Source: Candidatus Methanoperedens nitratireducens
GTDB taxonomy: Archaea; Halobacteriota; Methanosarcinia; Methanosarcinales; Methanoperedenaceae
Length of the DNA: 36,512 nucleotides
Direction: 5' to 3'
NCBI RefSeq assembly: GCF_000685155.1
Contig: NZ_JMIY01000002.1
Span: 130,790 to 167,301 of the forward strand
The first letter of the stretch is position 1. Each line of letters begins with the position of its first letter. The translations under genes were made by a program, and so were the position numbers. The notes below the pieces were generated by a model, which was not told where the DNA came from, did not search any database, and worked only from the letters and a program-made list of their open reading frames with translations. Positions 8,448-17,371 of the stretch are shown here, piece after piece.

Positions 8448-10970
8448 GTGAACCAGCATCGATTGGCATTCTGGAGCATCCAGGCATCTGAACTTCTTCA
8501 GCGGCTTCAAACAACACAAGAAGGCTTAACCAGTGATGAAGCACAGCAGCGACTCATACGCTACGGACCAAATCTCCTGACACCAAGGAAGAGAATAGAC
8601 GCGCTTATGCTTCTACTTGCTCAGTTCAAGAGTCCGATTATTCTTATCCTCATCTTTGCAGTAATATTATCATTCTTTCTGGGTGATCCGGTCGATACTA
8701 TTATTATATTGATAATCATTTTTATAAGCGGTCTACTCGGGTTCTGGCAGGAATGGGGTGCAGCAAATGTGGTTGAGAGGCTGATATCCACAGTACGTGT
8801 GAATGCAACTGTGCTTCGCGATAGAGACAGAAAGGAAATACCTGTTGGAGATGTTGTACCGGGAGATATAGTTCTTCTTGCCGCAGGAGATGGTATCCCG
8901 GGAGATTGTCTGATATTAGAGTCCAGAGATCTCTTTATCAACGAAGCCGCCCTGACGGGTGAAACCTATCCTGTAGAGAAAGTGCCCGGTGTTTTACCAA
9001 AAGAGAAGCCGCTTGGCCAGCGTACGAACAGTCTCTTTATGGGAACACATGTGGTCAGTGGCACAGCCAAAGCTATGGTTTTATATACCGGGGCTGAGAC
9101 CGAATTCGGTAAAGTTTTTAAGCATCTGGAATTCAGGCCGCCTGAGACTGAATTTGAGCACGGTGTCAGGCGGTTCGGGTATTTTCTCATCGAAGTTACA
9201 CTGTTGCTTGTAATTACAATCTTCGCCATCAACGCCTACCTGGCACGCCCGATATTGGAATCTTTTCTTTTTGCCTTAGCACTCGCTGTTGGTCTTACTC
9301 CACAGCTTCTGCCTGCGATAATAAGCGTCAATCTTGCCCATGGCGCAAAACGAATGGCACGCCAGAAGGTCATTGTCAAGCGGCTTGCATCGATAGAGAA
9401 CTTTGGCAGTATGAACGTACTGTGCTCAGATAAGACAGGTACCCTGACCGAAGGGGTAATGCGCATTCAGGCTGCACTTGATGTTGATGGCAATCAAAGC
9501 GAAAAGGTCCTTCTGTATGCCTATCTTAATGCAATTTACGAATCAGGTTTTGTAAACCCGATCGACAAAGCTATCCGAGCCCATCGAACGTTCGATCTCT
9601 CAGCCTACAGAAAATTAGATGAAGTGCCGTATGATTTTATCCGCAAGCGACTTAGCATTCTGGTTTCAAAAGAAGATACGCATATTATGGTGACCAAAGG
9701 TGCACTGCACAACGTGCTGGTTCTGTGCACATCAGCAGAGATATCAAGAGGGATAATAGTGGATATAGATGTTGCACGGGAGCAGATCCTGCAGCGCTTT
9801 GAGAGGCTAAGCGGCGAAGGCTTTCGCGTGCTGGGAATTGCATACAGGGATATCGGCTCTATCTCGATTATAACAAAGGACTATGAGGCTGGCATGACCT
9901 TTCTAGGATTCATTGTTTTCTATGATCCACCCAAATCCGGAGTCGCAGAGGCCATAGACCATCTGAGGCACCTTGGCGTTTCACTGAAGATCATCACAGG
10001 AGATAACAGACTGGTCGCTGCCAGTGTCAGCAAACAGGTGGGATTGTCAGATCCACAGATCCTTACAGGCCATGATCTTCGCCTGATGAGTGATGAGGCA
10101 CTGCTCAGGCAGGTGAACTATATAAATATTTTTGCTGAGATCGAGCCAAATCAGAAAGAACGCATTATTCTGGCTCTTAGGAGAGCTGGAAATGTTGTGG
10201 GCTATATGGGGGATGGGATTAATGATGCGCCAGCACTCCACGTTGCCGATGCTGGTATCTCAGTTGATAGTGCTGTGGATGTTGCCAAGGATGCTGCCGA
10301 TATTGTACTTCTTGAGAAGGACCTATCTGTCCTTGCTCAGGGTGTGCGCGAGGGAAGGGTGACCTTTGCTAACACATTAAAGTATGTGTTTATGGCGACG
10401 AGTGCAAATTTTGGGAACATGTTCAGCATGGCAGGAGCATCACTGTTCCTTCCATTTCTTCCCCTGCTGCCCAAACAGATTCTACTCAATAATCTCATGA
10501 CTGACTTCCCTGAGATGACCATAGCAACCGATAGTGTGGATAATGAGATGGTTGATCGGCCCCGACGCTGGAACATCAGGTTCATTCGTACTTTTATGAT
10601 CATCTTTGGTATTCTAAGTTCCGTGTTCGACTATCTCACATTTGGCGCTCTGTTGCTCATCCTCCATGCTACAGTGGATCAATTCAGAACTGGCTGGTTT
10701 ATTGAATCTGTTATCTCAGCTTCGATGATTATACTTGTTATTCGAACCAGGAGACCTTTCTTTAAGAGTATGCCTGGAAAGTACCTGCTCACAGCTACAC
10801 TGCTTATTATCGTAGGTACATCTCTTTTACCTTTTACCCCACTTAAGAAGATATTTGAATTTAGTCCGCTTTCGGTTTCGTTTTTTCTTATTATGTGGAT
10901 GATTGTGGTGTTTTACATTATTGCAGCGGAGAGAATAAAAGAAGCCTTTTATAAGAGGGTAGAATTTTAA
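8448..10970 (+). CDS. mgtA: P-type ATPase, magnesium importer (MgtA/MgtB) type
   Basis: An 840-residue P3B-type pump that would move Mg2+ into the cell with ATP. The N-terminal cation ATPase domain (GLTSDEAQQRLIRYGPN) is followed by helices 1-2, the actuator loop with LTGETYPVEK, helices 3-4 with GLTPQLLPAIISVN, and the phosphorylation site SDKTGTLTEG with Asp328. The hinge and nucleotide parts show KGAL, ITGDN and GDGINDAPAL, followed by the six C-terminal helices. The motif ALAVGLTPQLLP together with VNLAHGAKRMARQKVIVKRL is specific to the MgtA/MgtB group and differs from Ca2+ and Na+/K+ pumps. Translation starts at GTG behind a strong GGAGG. It ends 11 bases before the convergent TPR gene. 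The substrate is inferred from motifs. Confidence 0.9.
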   Translation: MNQHRLAFWSIQASELLQRLQTTQEGLTSDEAQQRLIRYGPNLLTPRKRIDALMLLLAQFKSPIILILIFAVILSFFLGDPVDTIIILIIIFISGLLGFWQEWGAANVVERLISTVRVNATVLRDRDRKEIPVGDVVPGDIVLLAAGDGIPGDCLILESRDLFINEAALTGETYPVEKVPGVLPKEKPLGQRTNSLFMGTHVVSGTAKAMVLYTGAETEFGKVFKHLEFRPPETEFEHGVRRFGYFLIEVTLLLVITIFAINAYLARPILESFLFALALAVGLTPQLLPAIISVNLAHGAKRMARQKVIVKRLASIENFGSMNVLCSDKTGTLTEGVMRIQAALDVDGNQSEKVLLYAYLNAIYESGFVNPIDKAIRAHRTFDLSAYRKLDEVPYDFIRKRLSILVSKEDTHIMVTKGALHNVLVLCTSAEISRGIIVDIDVAREQILQRFERLSGEGFRVLGIAYRDIGSISIITKDYEAGMTFLGFIVFYDPPKSGVAEAIDHLRHLGVSLKIITGDNRLVAASVSKQVGLSDPQILTGHDLRLMSDEALLRQVNYINIFAEIEPNQKERIILALRRAGNVVGYMGDGINDAPALHVADAGISVDSAVDVAKDAADIVLLEKDLSVLAQGVREGRVTFANTLKYVFMATSANFGNMFSMAGASLFLPFLPLLPKQILLNNLMTDFPEMTIATDSVDNEMVDRPRRWNIRFIRTFMIIFGILSSVFDYLTFGALLLILHATVDQFRTGWFIESVISASMIILVIRTRRPFFKSMPGKYLLTATLLIIVGTSLLPFTPLKKIFEFSPLSVSFFLIMWMIVVFYIIAAERIKEAFYKRVEF

Positions 10971-10981
10971 AAAGAATCAAT

Positions 10982-12304
10982 CTATTCTCTTCCCTTTAAC
11001 CTCAAGGCGCCCTGTCTTACTTTGAGACCTAACTTATCAGGCACATATTCAAGGAGTTCAGGATCGAGATAGACCGCCTTTATCAATGCATGGGACGCCC
11101 TTTCATAACTGCCAAGGCTATAATAGGCTAACCCCAGGCCGTGGTAGGCCAGAGGAAACTCAGGATTTAGCCTTATGGCCTCCTGGAACTCCCTGAGCGC
11201 GTCCTCGTACCTGCCCACCTCAGCATAGATACTCCCGAGGTTGTTGCGGGCAGGGGAATAGTCGGGGTCAAGCCGGATAGCCTCCCTGAATTCCTCTATT
11301 GCTTCCTCATTTCTCTTTTGCAGGGCATAGATATCCCCAAGGTTATTATGTGCGCCAGCATAGCCGGGGTTGAGCCTGATCGCCGCTTCCAGCTCTCGGA
11401 TTGCCTCATCGTATCTTCCAAGCCCTGCATAGATATTGCCCAGGTTGCTGTGAGCCTCTGTATATTCCGGTCTGAGCCTGATAGCCTCTTCAAGTTCCAG
11501 AATCGCTTCATCGAACATTCCCATTCTGCTGTAGGTGACGGCAAGATTGTTGTGCACTTCAATATAGCCGGGATCAAGCCTGAGCGCTTCCTTTAGTTCT
11601 TCGATAGCCTCCCCGTACCTGCCCATCTTATCATACGCGATACCCAGGTTGTTATGAATATTGTGGCTCAGGCCGATGTCAGAGGTAACACTGAAAAAAG
11701 AGTAATACTCTGTTAGGAGCCCTGAGGTCTCCTCATCCAGTCCAGATAGGTCTTTTAACTTGTAATAATTCTCTGTTCTGTGATAATGCACGATCCCTAT
11801 TTCCCTGATCGACCCAATGCTGAAATCTACGAGTATCACTGAATTGTGTGAGAAACTGTCTATTATGATAAAGACATGAGGCCCAGAACTGGCAGCCCTT
11901 ACTTCAGGTACGAGACTGCTCAGGAGTATATAACCAAGCTGGGTGATCGCAGCGCAGGATGCAAGGAATTCCTGCTCTTTCATTTTCTCTTCCCGGGGGA
12001 TTCTAGCCTTATCCAGAATAGCAAATATATCCTCATTCCCGGGATTCAGACCATTAACAAGAAGTCTTATCAGCCTGGTGGGAGCATCAGGGCGGTAGTA
12101 TCCCTTATGCTCCAATAGAACCATCATGTCCCTTAGTGAACTGATCAATCCGACCGTATCCTTTGCTTCCAGAGCAGTATCTGTTGCTTGTTTTATCGAA
12201 TCGAAACCTATCTCTTTAAATAATGTATCGAGTTCGTCAAGGATAGCCTGTGCACCGGTATCATGATAACCCAGATGCAAAAGCCGCTCTCTAATATCGG
12301 TCAT
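10982..12304 (-). CDS. Tetratricopeptide repeat protein
   Basis: The 440-residue protein has two parts. The first 200 residues are a helical region of unknown family that includes a strand-rich piece (HVFIIIDSFSHNSVILVDF, IGIVHYHRTENYYKL). The second part is six consecutive 34-residue TPR units from about 216 to 420, each close to NNLGxIYxxxGRYxEAIxELxEAIRLxPx. The repeats are so alike that the 102-base period is visible in the DNA between about 11050 and 11660. TPR domains hold other proteins; the partner is not indicated. It converges on the P-type ATPase with 11 bases between and follows the AI-2E permease gene by 60 bases on the same strand, which makes co-transcription possible. No signal peptide or membrane helix is seen. 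Confidence 0.85.
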   Translation of the reverse strand: MTDIRERLLHLGYHDTGAQAILDELDTLFKEIGFDSIKQATDTALEAKDTVGLISSLRDMMVLLEHKGYYRPDAPTRLIRLLVNGLNPGNEDIFAILDKARIPREEKMKEQEFLASCAAITQLGYILLSSLVPEVRAASSGPHVFIIIDSFSHNSVILVDFSIGSIREIGIVHYHRTENYYKLKDLSGLDEETSGLLTEYYSFFSVTSDIGLSHNIHNNLGIAYDKMGRYGEAIEELKEALRLDPGYIEVHNNLAVTYSRMGMFDEAILELEEAIRLRPEYTEAHSNLGNIYAGLGRYDEAIRELEAAIRLNPGYAGAHNNLGDIYALQKRNEEAIEEFREAIRLDPDYSPARNNLGSIYAEVGRYEDALREFQEAIRLNPEFPLAYHGLGLAYYSLGSYERASHALIKAVYLDPELLEYVPDKLGLKVRQGALRLKGRE

Positions 12305-12364
12305 TTTTTATATCCTGCGGTTTCGCCCTAATCTGTTATAAACCCATCGTACCCGGCATACAGC

Positions 12365-13420
12365 CTAAAAATGCCCTGTATTCATGAGTTCCGCATTCGC
12401 CCGATATGCTGCAACTATCGCCCCAAGCAGGATCGGTGCTATAAAGAACCCGGCAATGCCGCCTACCAGACCGCCGCCTGTGAATGCTATAATGATCAGC
12501 ATCGGGTGTATTCTTGATTGTACATTGATAATATATGGCCTGATTAAGAGCTCAGGCAGGGCTATTATCACCACGAACGAAACTATAAGAAAAATAATTG
12601 CGCTCTGAGTCTCCATTTCAATAAAATATCTATAGATTGCAAGCGGTACAATCACCATCCAGCCTGCAAATATTGGAATTATTGCTGCAATGAGCATAAG
12701 AGCCGAGAGCGCCAGAACGTTTGAGAAACCAAATATGGAGAAAATGATCAATGATAACAGTCCATCTACGATTGCGGTATAGGCATTTCCTATGAATATC
12801 GCAGAGAGGATCCCATCAAAATGCTTGAGGAACCTTTGAGAGAAATCACCCACTTCCTGCGGGATTACCTCTGTTATCCCTCCAACAAGACGGCTGCCAT
12901 CAACCAGCAGGTAGAAACCGAGTAGAATAGCAATGAGGATATTAATAGCAGCAATTATCGACGTCCTGGCAATATCACCTATACGCAATTCACTTATTAT
13001 AGGTGCAAGATATGAAGTAAAATTCAATATAATATCCCTGGTCCTGTCCCGAACGAAATCCGGGGGATCAAAGCTCTCAACAAGGCTCAATAATAATCCA
13101 ACCACATATTCCTGATTTTGAATCACCCAGAGAATCTGATTGAAAAGTTCAATAATACCTAAGCCGATTATCAAAAAAATTGGGAAAACAATAGCAAATG
13201 TAGCAATGTAGGGAGATAATCTCGGGACGTACCTGTCAAGATACTGTTTCATAGGTCTTGCAACATATGCGAGGACTATCCCCAGGACTATGCCATCCAG
13301 CAGCGGGCGTAGAATATACAGGAACATGGCAGTGACTAATAGAATAATAACTGACAGTGCGATCTTCCATTTATTCTTTATTAAATTTGATACCCCGTCT
13401 GTGGATTGAGTGTTCAGCAT
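12365..13420 (-). CDS. AI-2E family transporter (TqsA/PerM-like permease)
   Basis: A 351-residue membrane protein with about seven or eight helices: a first pair in residues 16-60 (IALSVIILLVTAMFLYIL, DGIVLGIVLAYVARP), one near 70-90, an outward loop with the amphipathic DFVRDRTRDII region, then helices in INILIAILLGFYLLVDG, FIGNAYTAIVDGLLSLIIF, ALSALMLIAAIIPIFAG and the last GGGLVGGIAGFFIAPILLGAIVAAY. The end signature GGxxGGIxGFxxAPxxxG and the LVDGSRL segment are typical of UPF0118/AI-2E permeases. Bacterial members export autoinducer-2 or act in Na+/H+ exchange; the archaeal substrate is not known. It lies upstream of the TPR gene on the same strand. Confidence 0.85.
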   Translation of the reverse strand: MLNTQSTDGVSNLIKNKWKIALSVIILLVTAMFLYILRPLLDGIVLGIVLAYVARPMKQYLDRYVPRLSPYIATFAIVFPIFLIIGLGIIELFNQILWVIQNQEYVVGLLLSLVESFDPPDFVRDRTRDIILNFTSYLAPIISELRIGDIARTSIIAAINILIAILLGFYLLVDGSRLVGGITEVIPQEVGDFSQRFLKHFDGILSAIFIGNAYTAIVDGLLSLIIFSIFGFSNVLALSALMLIAAIIPIFAGWMVIVPLAIYRYFIEMETQSAIIFLIVSFVVIIALPELLIRPYIINVQSRIHPMLIIIAFTGGGLVGGIAGFFIAPILLGAIVAAYRANAELMNTGHF

Positions 13421-13620
13421 TTTATATAGACAATGTTCTCAGAGAATATATAATTAATTAGCTAAAGTAATACCTTTTACGCTACCGACTAAGCAATATA
13501 GCATAGTGATAAACGTACAAAATCAGCCATGAATGCCTTTATGCAATCAAATCCGCTCAATAATATACGTATAGAAACGTTTATCTATTATTACTTTTTA
13601 ACCCGTATATGGGAATAGGG

Positions 13621-13650
13621 AAGTATTCCGCTGAAAGAATCGGATACTTT
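13621..13650 (+). promoter_or_regulatory. Stem-loop in the leader of the small membrane protein gene
   Basis: AAGTATTCCG (13621-13630) and CGGATACTT (13641-13649) can pair over nine bases with one bulged T, leaving a ten-base loop. It ends 17 bases before the likely start of the following gene. It could be a leader hairpin or an operator; the sequence does not say which. The rest of 13421-13620 is A/T-rich without a gene. Confidence 0.35.
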
Positions 13651-13666
13651 AATTTAAAACAAAGGA

Positions 13667-13981
13667 ATGGTAGGTTTGACTCTGTTATATCTGGAGTTGT
13701 TAAATGGCGCATTAGGTCAGGCTCTTATTTTATTAGTTTTAATTCTAATAAAGGACTTTAAAAAAGAATTCTCTAATAGAGGTACAAGAATTCAAATTCC
13801 ATTTGCTTTCTTTGGGCTCAGTATAATTGTTTTTTCTATTAAAGAACTCTACAGATATGGGCCTTTTGATAATATTGTTGATCCTGTTGTTTCTGAATTA
13901 CTTGAAATGTTACACCTTCTGCTGACCCTGGCAGTAATTTTTTTACTGCTGGGATTAAAAAAACAGGTGATATTTAATTAA
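13667..13981 (+). CDS. Small membrane protein, unknown function
   Basis: I do not recognise this 104-residue protein. It has three predicted membrane helices: GQALILLVLILI near the start, IPFAFFGLSIIVFSI in the middle, and MLHLLLTLAVIFLLLG at the end, closing with LKKQVIFN. The loop between helices 2 and 3 is charged (KELYRYGPFDN). Two starts are possible: the ATG at 13667 directly behind AAAGGA, or a TTG at 13676 which has a better eight-base gap to the same AAAGGA. The base composition is more A/T-rich than the neighbouring genes. It stands alone on the plus strand and ends five bases before the convergent mqnC stop. A real gene is likely but not certain. Confidence 0.55.
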   Translation: MVGLTLLYLELLNGALGQALILLVLILIKDFKKEFSNRGTRIQIPFAFFGLSIIVFSIKELYRYGPFDNIVDPVVSELLEMLHLLLTLAVIFLLLGLKKQVIFN

Positions 13982-13985
13982 ATAT

Positions 13986-15089
13986 TCAGTACCTCTCTAT
14001 CACATTATACAGCGTATCCCGCTTTGCCACAGGCCGCCCCAATCTCTTTGCAGCATGCACAAGCTCATCCACGCTCTTGCTGTGAAAAGGCACTCCAGCA
14101 GCCCGAACAACGTTTTCCTCTATCATCGTTCCTCCAAGGTCGTTCGCACCATAGTTCAGCGCAACCTGGGCGACTGAAATGCCCTGTGTGACCCAGGAGG
14201 CCTGGATATTCTTGATGTACCCGTTGAGAAGGATGCGCGATACTGCGACCATCTTGAGGTAATCCATGCCAGTTGAATTCCCACTTAACTGCGTATTCTC
14301 TGACTGAAAGCTCCAGGGTATAAAGGCAGTAAACCCGCTGTACTTTTTCTGCATATCACGTATCCTGATAATGTGCTTTATCCTCTCCTCCAGAGTCTCG
14401 GCATGCCCGAAGACCATGGTTGCAGTGGTGGGAATACCCAGGGAATGGGCGGACAGCATCACCTCCTGCCACTTCTCCCACCCGATCTTGCCGGGCGAGA
14501 TATAACCCCGCACCCTGTCATCCAGTATCTCAGCGCCTCCGCCCGGTATTGAATCAAGCCCTGCATCATGGAGCCGCAGGATCGTTTCCCTGATACTGGC
14601 GCCATATAACTTTGATATATGCACTATCTCAGGCGGGGAAAAAGCATGCATCTGGACATTGAACCTTTTTTTGACCTGTGTGAGGAGATGCTCACAGTAT
14701 TCAACCTGGATATTCGGGTTCAATCCTCCCTGGAGCAGGATCTGGGTTGCGCCTAACCTGACAGCCTCATCTACCTTTGAGAGAATCTCTTTGGTCGTCA
14801 GGACATACGCATCCTCCGCATCAGGCTCCCTGTAGAATGCGCAGAACCTGCATTTTGAAGAGCAGATATTGGTATAATTTATATTCCTGTCCACAACAAA
14901 GGTAACCAGATCACCTGCACTTCGCTTTCGCAAAACATCTGCTGCTGCGCCCAGAAGGTTAAGGTTACTGGATTCAAGCAGCCTTGTGCCCTCTTTTATG
15001 CCCATCGGCTCATTACCCATTGCTTGATAGAGAATCTCAGATAGCTCGTTATCATCTGTTAATCTTTTTATTATATCAAAATTCATCAT
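13986..15089 (-). CDS. mqnC: Cyclic dehypoxanthinylfutalosine synthase, radical SAM (menaquinone pathway)
   Basis: MqnC cyclises dehypoxanthine futalosine in the futalosine route to menaquinone. The 367-residue protein has the radical SAM CxxxCxxC at Cys76, Cys80 and Cys83, then QILLQGGLNP, MHAFSPPEI, DSIPGGGAEILDDRVR, ISPGKIG, TTATMVFGHAET and GFTAFIPWSFQ. The C-terminal IQASWVTQGISVAQ and ANDLGGTMIEENVVRAAG are the marks that separate MqnC from MqnE (which has FIPLxFHP and KAYW) and from CofG/CofH. It starts inside the end of the pterin-binding protein gene (overlap 14 bases), so the two are cotranslated. A second ATG three bases inside is an equally good start. With mqnE at 1331 it implies that this organism can make menaquinone, though mqnA, B and D are not in the window. 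Confidence 0.9.
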   Translation of the reverse strand: MMNFDIIKRLTDDNELSEILYQAMGNEPMGIKEGTRLLESSNLNLLGAAADVLRKRSAGDLVTFVVDRNINYTNICSSKCRFCAFYREPDAEDAYVLTTKEILSKVDEAVRLGATQILLQGGLNPNIQVEYCEHLLTQVKKRFNVQMHAFSPPEIVHISKLYGASIRETILRLHDAGLDSIPGGGAEILDDRVRGYISPGKIGWEKWQEVMLSAHSLGIPTTATMVFGHAETLEERIKHIIRIRDMQKKYSGFTAFIPWSFQSENTQLSGNSTGMDYLKMVAVSRILLNGYIKNIQASWVTQGISVAQVALNYGANDLGGTMIEENVVRAAGVPFHSKSVDELVHAAKRLGRPVAKRDTLYNVIERY

Positions 15090-16554
15090 CCTGTGAATAG
15101 CTCCTCTTGAATTTCAGGGCAAGTTCAGCCCTCATAAGTTCTCTACCAAGATAAGCAGCATGATCAAGCCGTGAGACCAATCCAAGCCTGATGATAGTAT
15201 CAAGAACTTCCTTTGCTGTGGTTCCAGCAATTGAGTTATTTCTATTTCTTGCTATGATCTTTCCTGGATAGAGCTTCCCATTCATGACCCGGTCATCTGT
15301 GATATCGATCTTAAAGCACCCTGCCGTGTCAAGATGCCATCTTTCACTGCCCTCAGCTTCGATTACATCTTCAGGCATAGTGCTAAACGCACGTCTTCTT
15401 TTCTCCTTTATCTTAAGGAGATCAATCCCCATGTCCTTGGGAGCGCTTCCTCTTTCTCTTGCAAGCGCCATCATAATAGATGCAGTCTTTAGCTCAGATA
15501 CGCTGCTGTGGGCTTTATCACTGTACTCAGGCGTGAATAAAACACTGGCATCAAGTTCCATGGCAGTTACAGCAAGTATGGCATTAATACCGATTGAATC
15601 TGCATCTATCAGTTCTGTGACATTGCCCGCACCAAAAAAAAGTGGTGTTGTCAGGTCACGCTTTCGGAACTCATAGTACCTGTTGATTGATTCCACTAAT
15701 CCATAACCCGGCGGCTCAAGCACAGGATCTGCTATAATATTGTTGATTCCCGAATTCCTTGCTGATTCAATATTATTAAATAAACTCTCTAAATCACCTG
15801 CGCAATCAGGGATTATAACTGCAGTAGCCGAATTTTGAACAATGTTCTCTTTTACCTCATCGATGTTCTCGGAGTTCAGGCTCAGTACAGCATCCACTCC
15901 TGTATCCAGAGCTGCATTGATTAGCAGGGGATCAAGCGTATCGATACTAATGGGCACCAGAGTTGCAGATCTTGCTACTTCAACAGCAGTTCTAACCTCG
16001 TCTGGTTCTGTATCCAGAGAGATCCCGAGGTCGATAATATCAGCCCCATTCTGTACAAAGTATAGTATTTTATCCATTAGCTCCTGCCGGGATAGATGGC
16101 CTGCATCTACGATCTCGGCCATTACCTTCATACGTGAATTCCCGCCAAGCTTCACTCCTTTCATAATAAATGGCGATACAGATCTCTCCTCAAGTTCGGC
16201 TATTTTCTCGAAAGCATTTGTGCGCCTCACCATGGTTAGCAGTTCACAGGCAGGGACTTCTCTGGAAAAGGTAATATCCTCACTGTATGAGAGCACAAAA
16301 CCAAGATCAACAGCATGTTTTGGGCCAAGAAGGATAGGCATGCCTGATTCCCTCTCAAGCGCCCTGAAATCACCTGATGCCAGACCTGGAATCAATATAA
16401 GATCATACCTTTTATCATAAAGATACCACCTGAGCAGGGTAGGAGTGATAAACGAAGCGACCTCTATATCCAGAACAAGAACATCAGCCATGTCCTGCAC
16501 CGACTTCCTTACGGCATTCTCTGCCAGTCTTCCAGTTACTACCAGGATATCCAT
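15076..16554 (-). CDS. Dihydropteroate synthase-like pterin-binding protein
   Basis: The 492-residue protein matches the archaeal DHPS-related family (TIGR00284, MJ0107 type). Residues 1-130 form a separate N-terminal domain (MDILVVTGRLAENAVR, YDLILIPGLASGDF). The TIM-barrel pterin-binding part follows, with GADIIDLGISLDTEPDEV, PISIDTLDP, DAVLSLNSENID, IIADPVLEPPGYGLVESI and PLFFGAGNVTELIDADS, which parallel the folP motifs for the pterin pocket. The C-terminal 110 residues have no folP counterpart. Methane-metabolising archaea use tetrahydromethanopterin in place of folate, so a role in its synthesis is the usual suggestion, but the reaction is not established to my knowledge. Its end overlaps the start of mqnC by 14 bases. 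Confidence 0.85.
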   Translation of the reverse strand: MDILVVTGRLAENAVRKSVQDMADVLVLDIEVASFITPTLLRWYLYDKRYDLILIPGLASGDFRALERESGMPILLGPKHAVDLGFVLSYSEDITFSREVPACELLTMVRRTNAFEKIAELEERSVSPFIMKGVKLGGNSRMKVMAEIVDAGHLSRQELMDKILYFVQNGADIIDLGISLDTEPDEVRTAVEVARSATLVPISIDTLDPLLINAALDTGVDAVLSLNSENIDEVKENIVQNSATAVIIPDCAGDLESLFNNIESARNSGINNIIADPVLEPPGYGLVESINRYYEFRKRDLTTPLFFGAGNVTELIDADSIGINAILAVTAMELDASVLFTPEYSDKAHSSVSELKTASIMMALARERGSAPKDMGIDLLKIKEKRRRAFSTMPEDVIEAEGSERWHLDTAGCFKIDITDDRVMNGKLYPGKIIARNRNNSIAGTTAKEVLDTIIRLGLVSRLDHAAYLGRELMRAELALKFKRSYSQDDEF

Positions 16555-16588
16555 GTTAATCTCAATCCATTACTCTTTAACGATCGGC

Positions 16589-17245
16589 CTAACTTAAAAA
16601 CATGCCTTTAATTCCATTAGATATAAAAGTAACAGCTATAGCCGCAAGGAAAAGCCCCATCAGTCGTGTCAATAACAGTGTACCTGTTACTCCAACTACC
16701 TTATTAAAATAATCAGAGAACCAGAAAATTAAAAAAGTAATGGCAAATGTAACCAGGATAGCGAATATCACCATCAGTTTTAGATCAATATGTTCTGCTC
16801 TTTCCATAAACAGGATAATTGTTGTAATTGCCCCCGGTCCTGTTAACATGGGCATTGCCATCGGGAAGACTGATATATTTTCCCTGTGCACTGCATCCGA
16901 TAGTTCCTCGGATGTGATGCTCTCCCGCGTAATTCTTGCAAATAGCATATCCATAGCTACAAGGAAAAGCAATATTCCTCCTGCGATTCTCAGTGAATCT
17001 GTTGTGATATCAAAGAATCTTAATATAAGTCCACCTGATATCGCGAAGATGATCGCCATGACGCAGGCAATTGATACGGAACGCTCTGCAACATGGCGCT
17101 TATCAGCCTGGTTCATATTCGAGGTTACAGAGATAAAAGTCATCACACCGGTGACAGGATTGACTATTGAGAATATGGCCGTAAATGCAGAAATGAAAAA
17201 TGTGATATCCGAAGTAAGATCTGGTGCCATTATTGTTTTGATCAC
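16589..17245 (-). CDS. MarC family integral membrane protein
   Basis: The 218-residue protein has six membrane helices and the MarC/NAAT signature: the first helix with AIFSIVNPVTGVMTFISVT, a second TM pair with AISGGLILRFFDITTDSLRIAGGILLFLVAMDML, and the reentrant-like FPMAMPMLTGPGAITTIILF in the middle that repeats the NP/GP pattern. The last helix is LTRLMGLFLAAIAVTFISNGIKG. Function in bacteria is debated; an earlier link to antibiotic resistance did not hold up, and some relatives have been described as amino acid transporters. It lies 34 bases before the pterin-binding protein gene on the same strand, so it may share its transcript without a functional tie. Confidence 0.88.
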   Translation of the reverse strand: MIKTIMAPDLTSDITFFISAFTAIFSIVNPVTGVMTFISVTSNMNQADKRHVAERSVSIACVMAIIFAISGGLILRFFDITTDSLRIAGGILLFLVAMDMLFARITRESITSEELSDAVHRENISVFPMAMPMLTGPGAITTIILFMERAEHIDLKLMVIFAILVTFAITFLIFWFSDYFNKVVGVTGTLLLTRLMGLFLAAIAVTFISNGIKGMFLS

Positions 17246-17278
17246 TATTCTGTTTAGATGCTATTGAACATTTTGGTC

Positions 17279-17355
17279 GTAGTGATCAACTACCCCGTCA
17301 GGCATAAGGAACTGAGATCCATGCTGCCAAAGAAAAAAATACAGAGGAGCAGCAT
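17279..17355. other. Two inverted repeats between MarC and the secreted protein gene
   Basis: GTAGT-GATCA-ACTAC lies at 17279-17293, and ATGCTGC (17321-17327) pairs with GCAGCAT (17349-17355) across a 21-base loop. The pair of small hairpins, with the segment between them, looks like the subterminal hairpin of an IS200/IS605-type end, but no transposase is next to it. The second hairpin lies just downstream of the secreted protein gene and could be its terminator. Confidence 0.3.
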
Positions 17356-17371
17356 GAGTATCAGCTATAAA

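Noticed and set aside
8365-8544. N-terminal extension of the VIT1-like frame
   Set aside because: It would overlap the start of the P-type ATPase gene, and the sequence is Cys/His-rich nonsense without similarity; the membrane protein begins naturally at the ATG at 8364.
11296-11596. Frames on both strands inside the TPR gene
   Set aside because: They are by-products of the repeated DNA of the TPR units.
13986-15089. CofG or CofH as the identity of the second radical SAM gene
   Set aside because: FIPWSFQ, QASWVTQG and TMIEENVV are MqnC marks.
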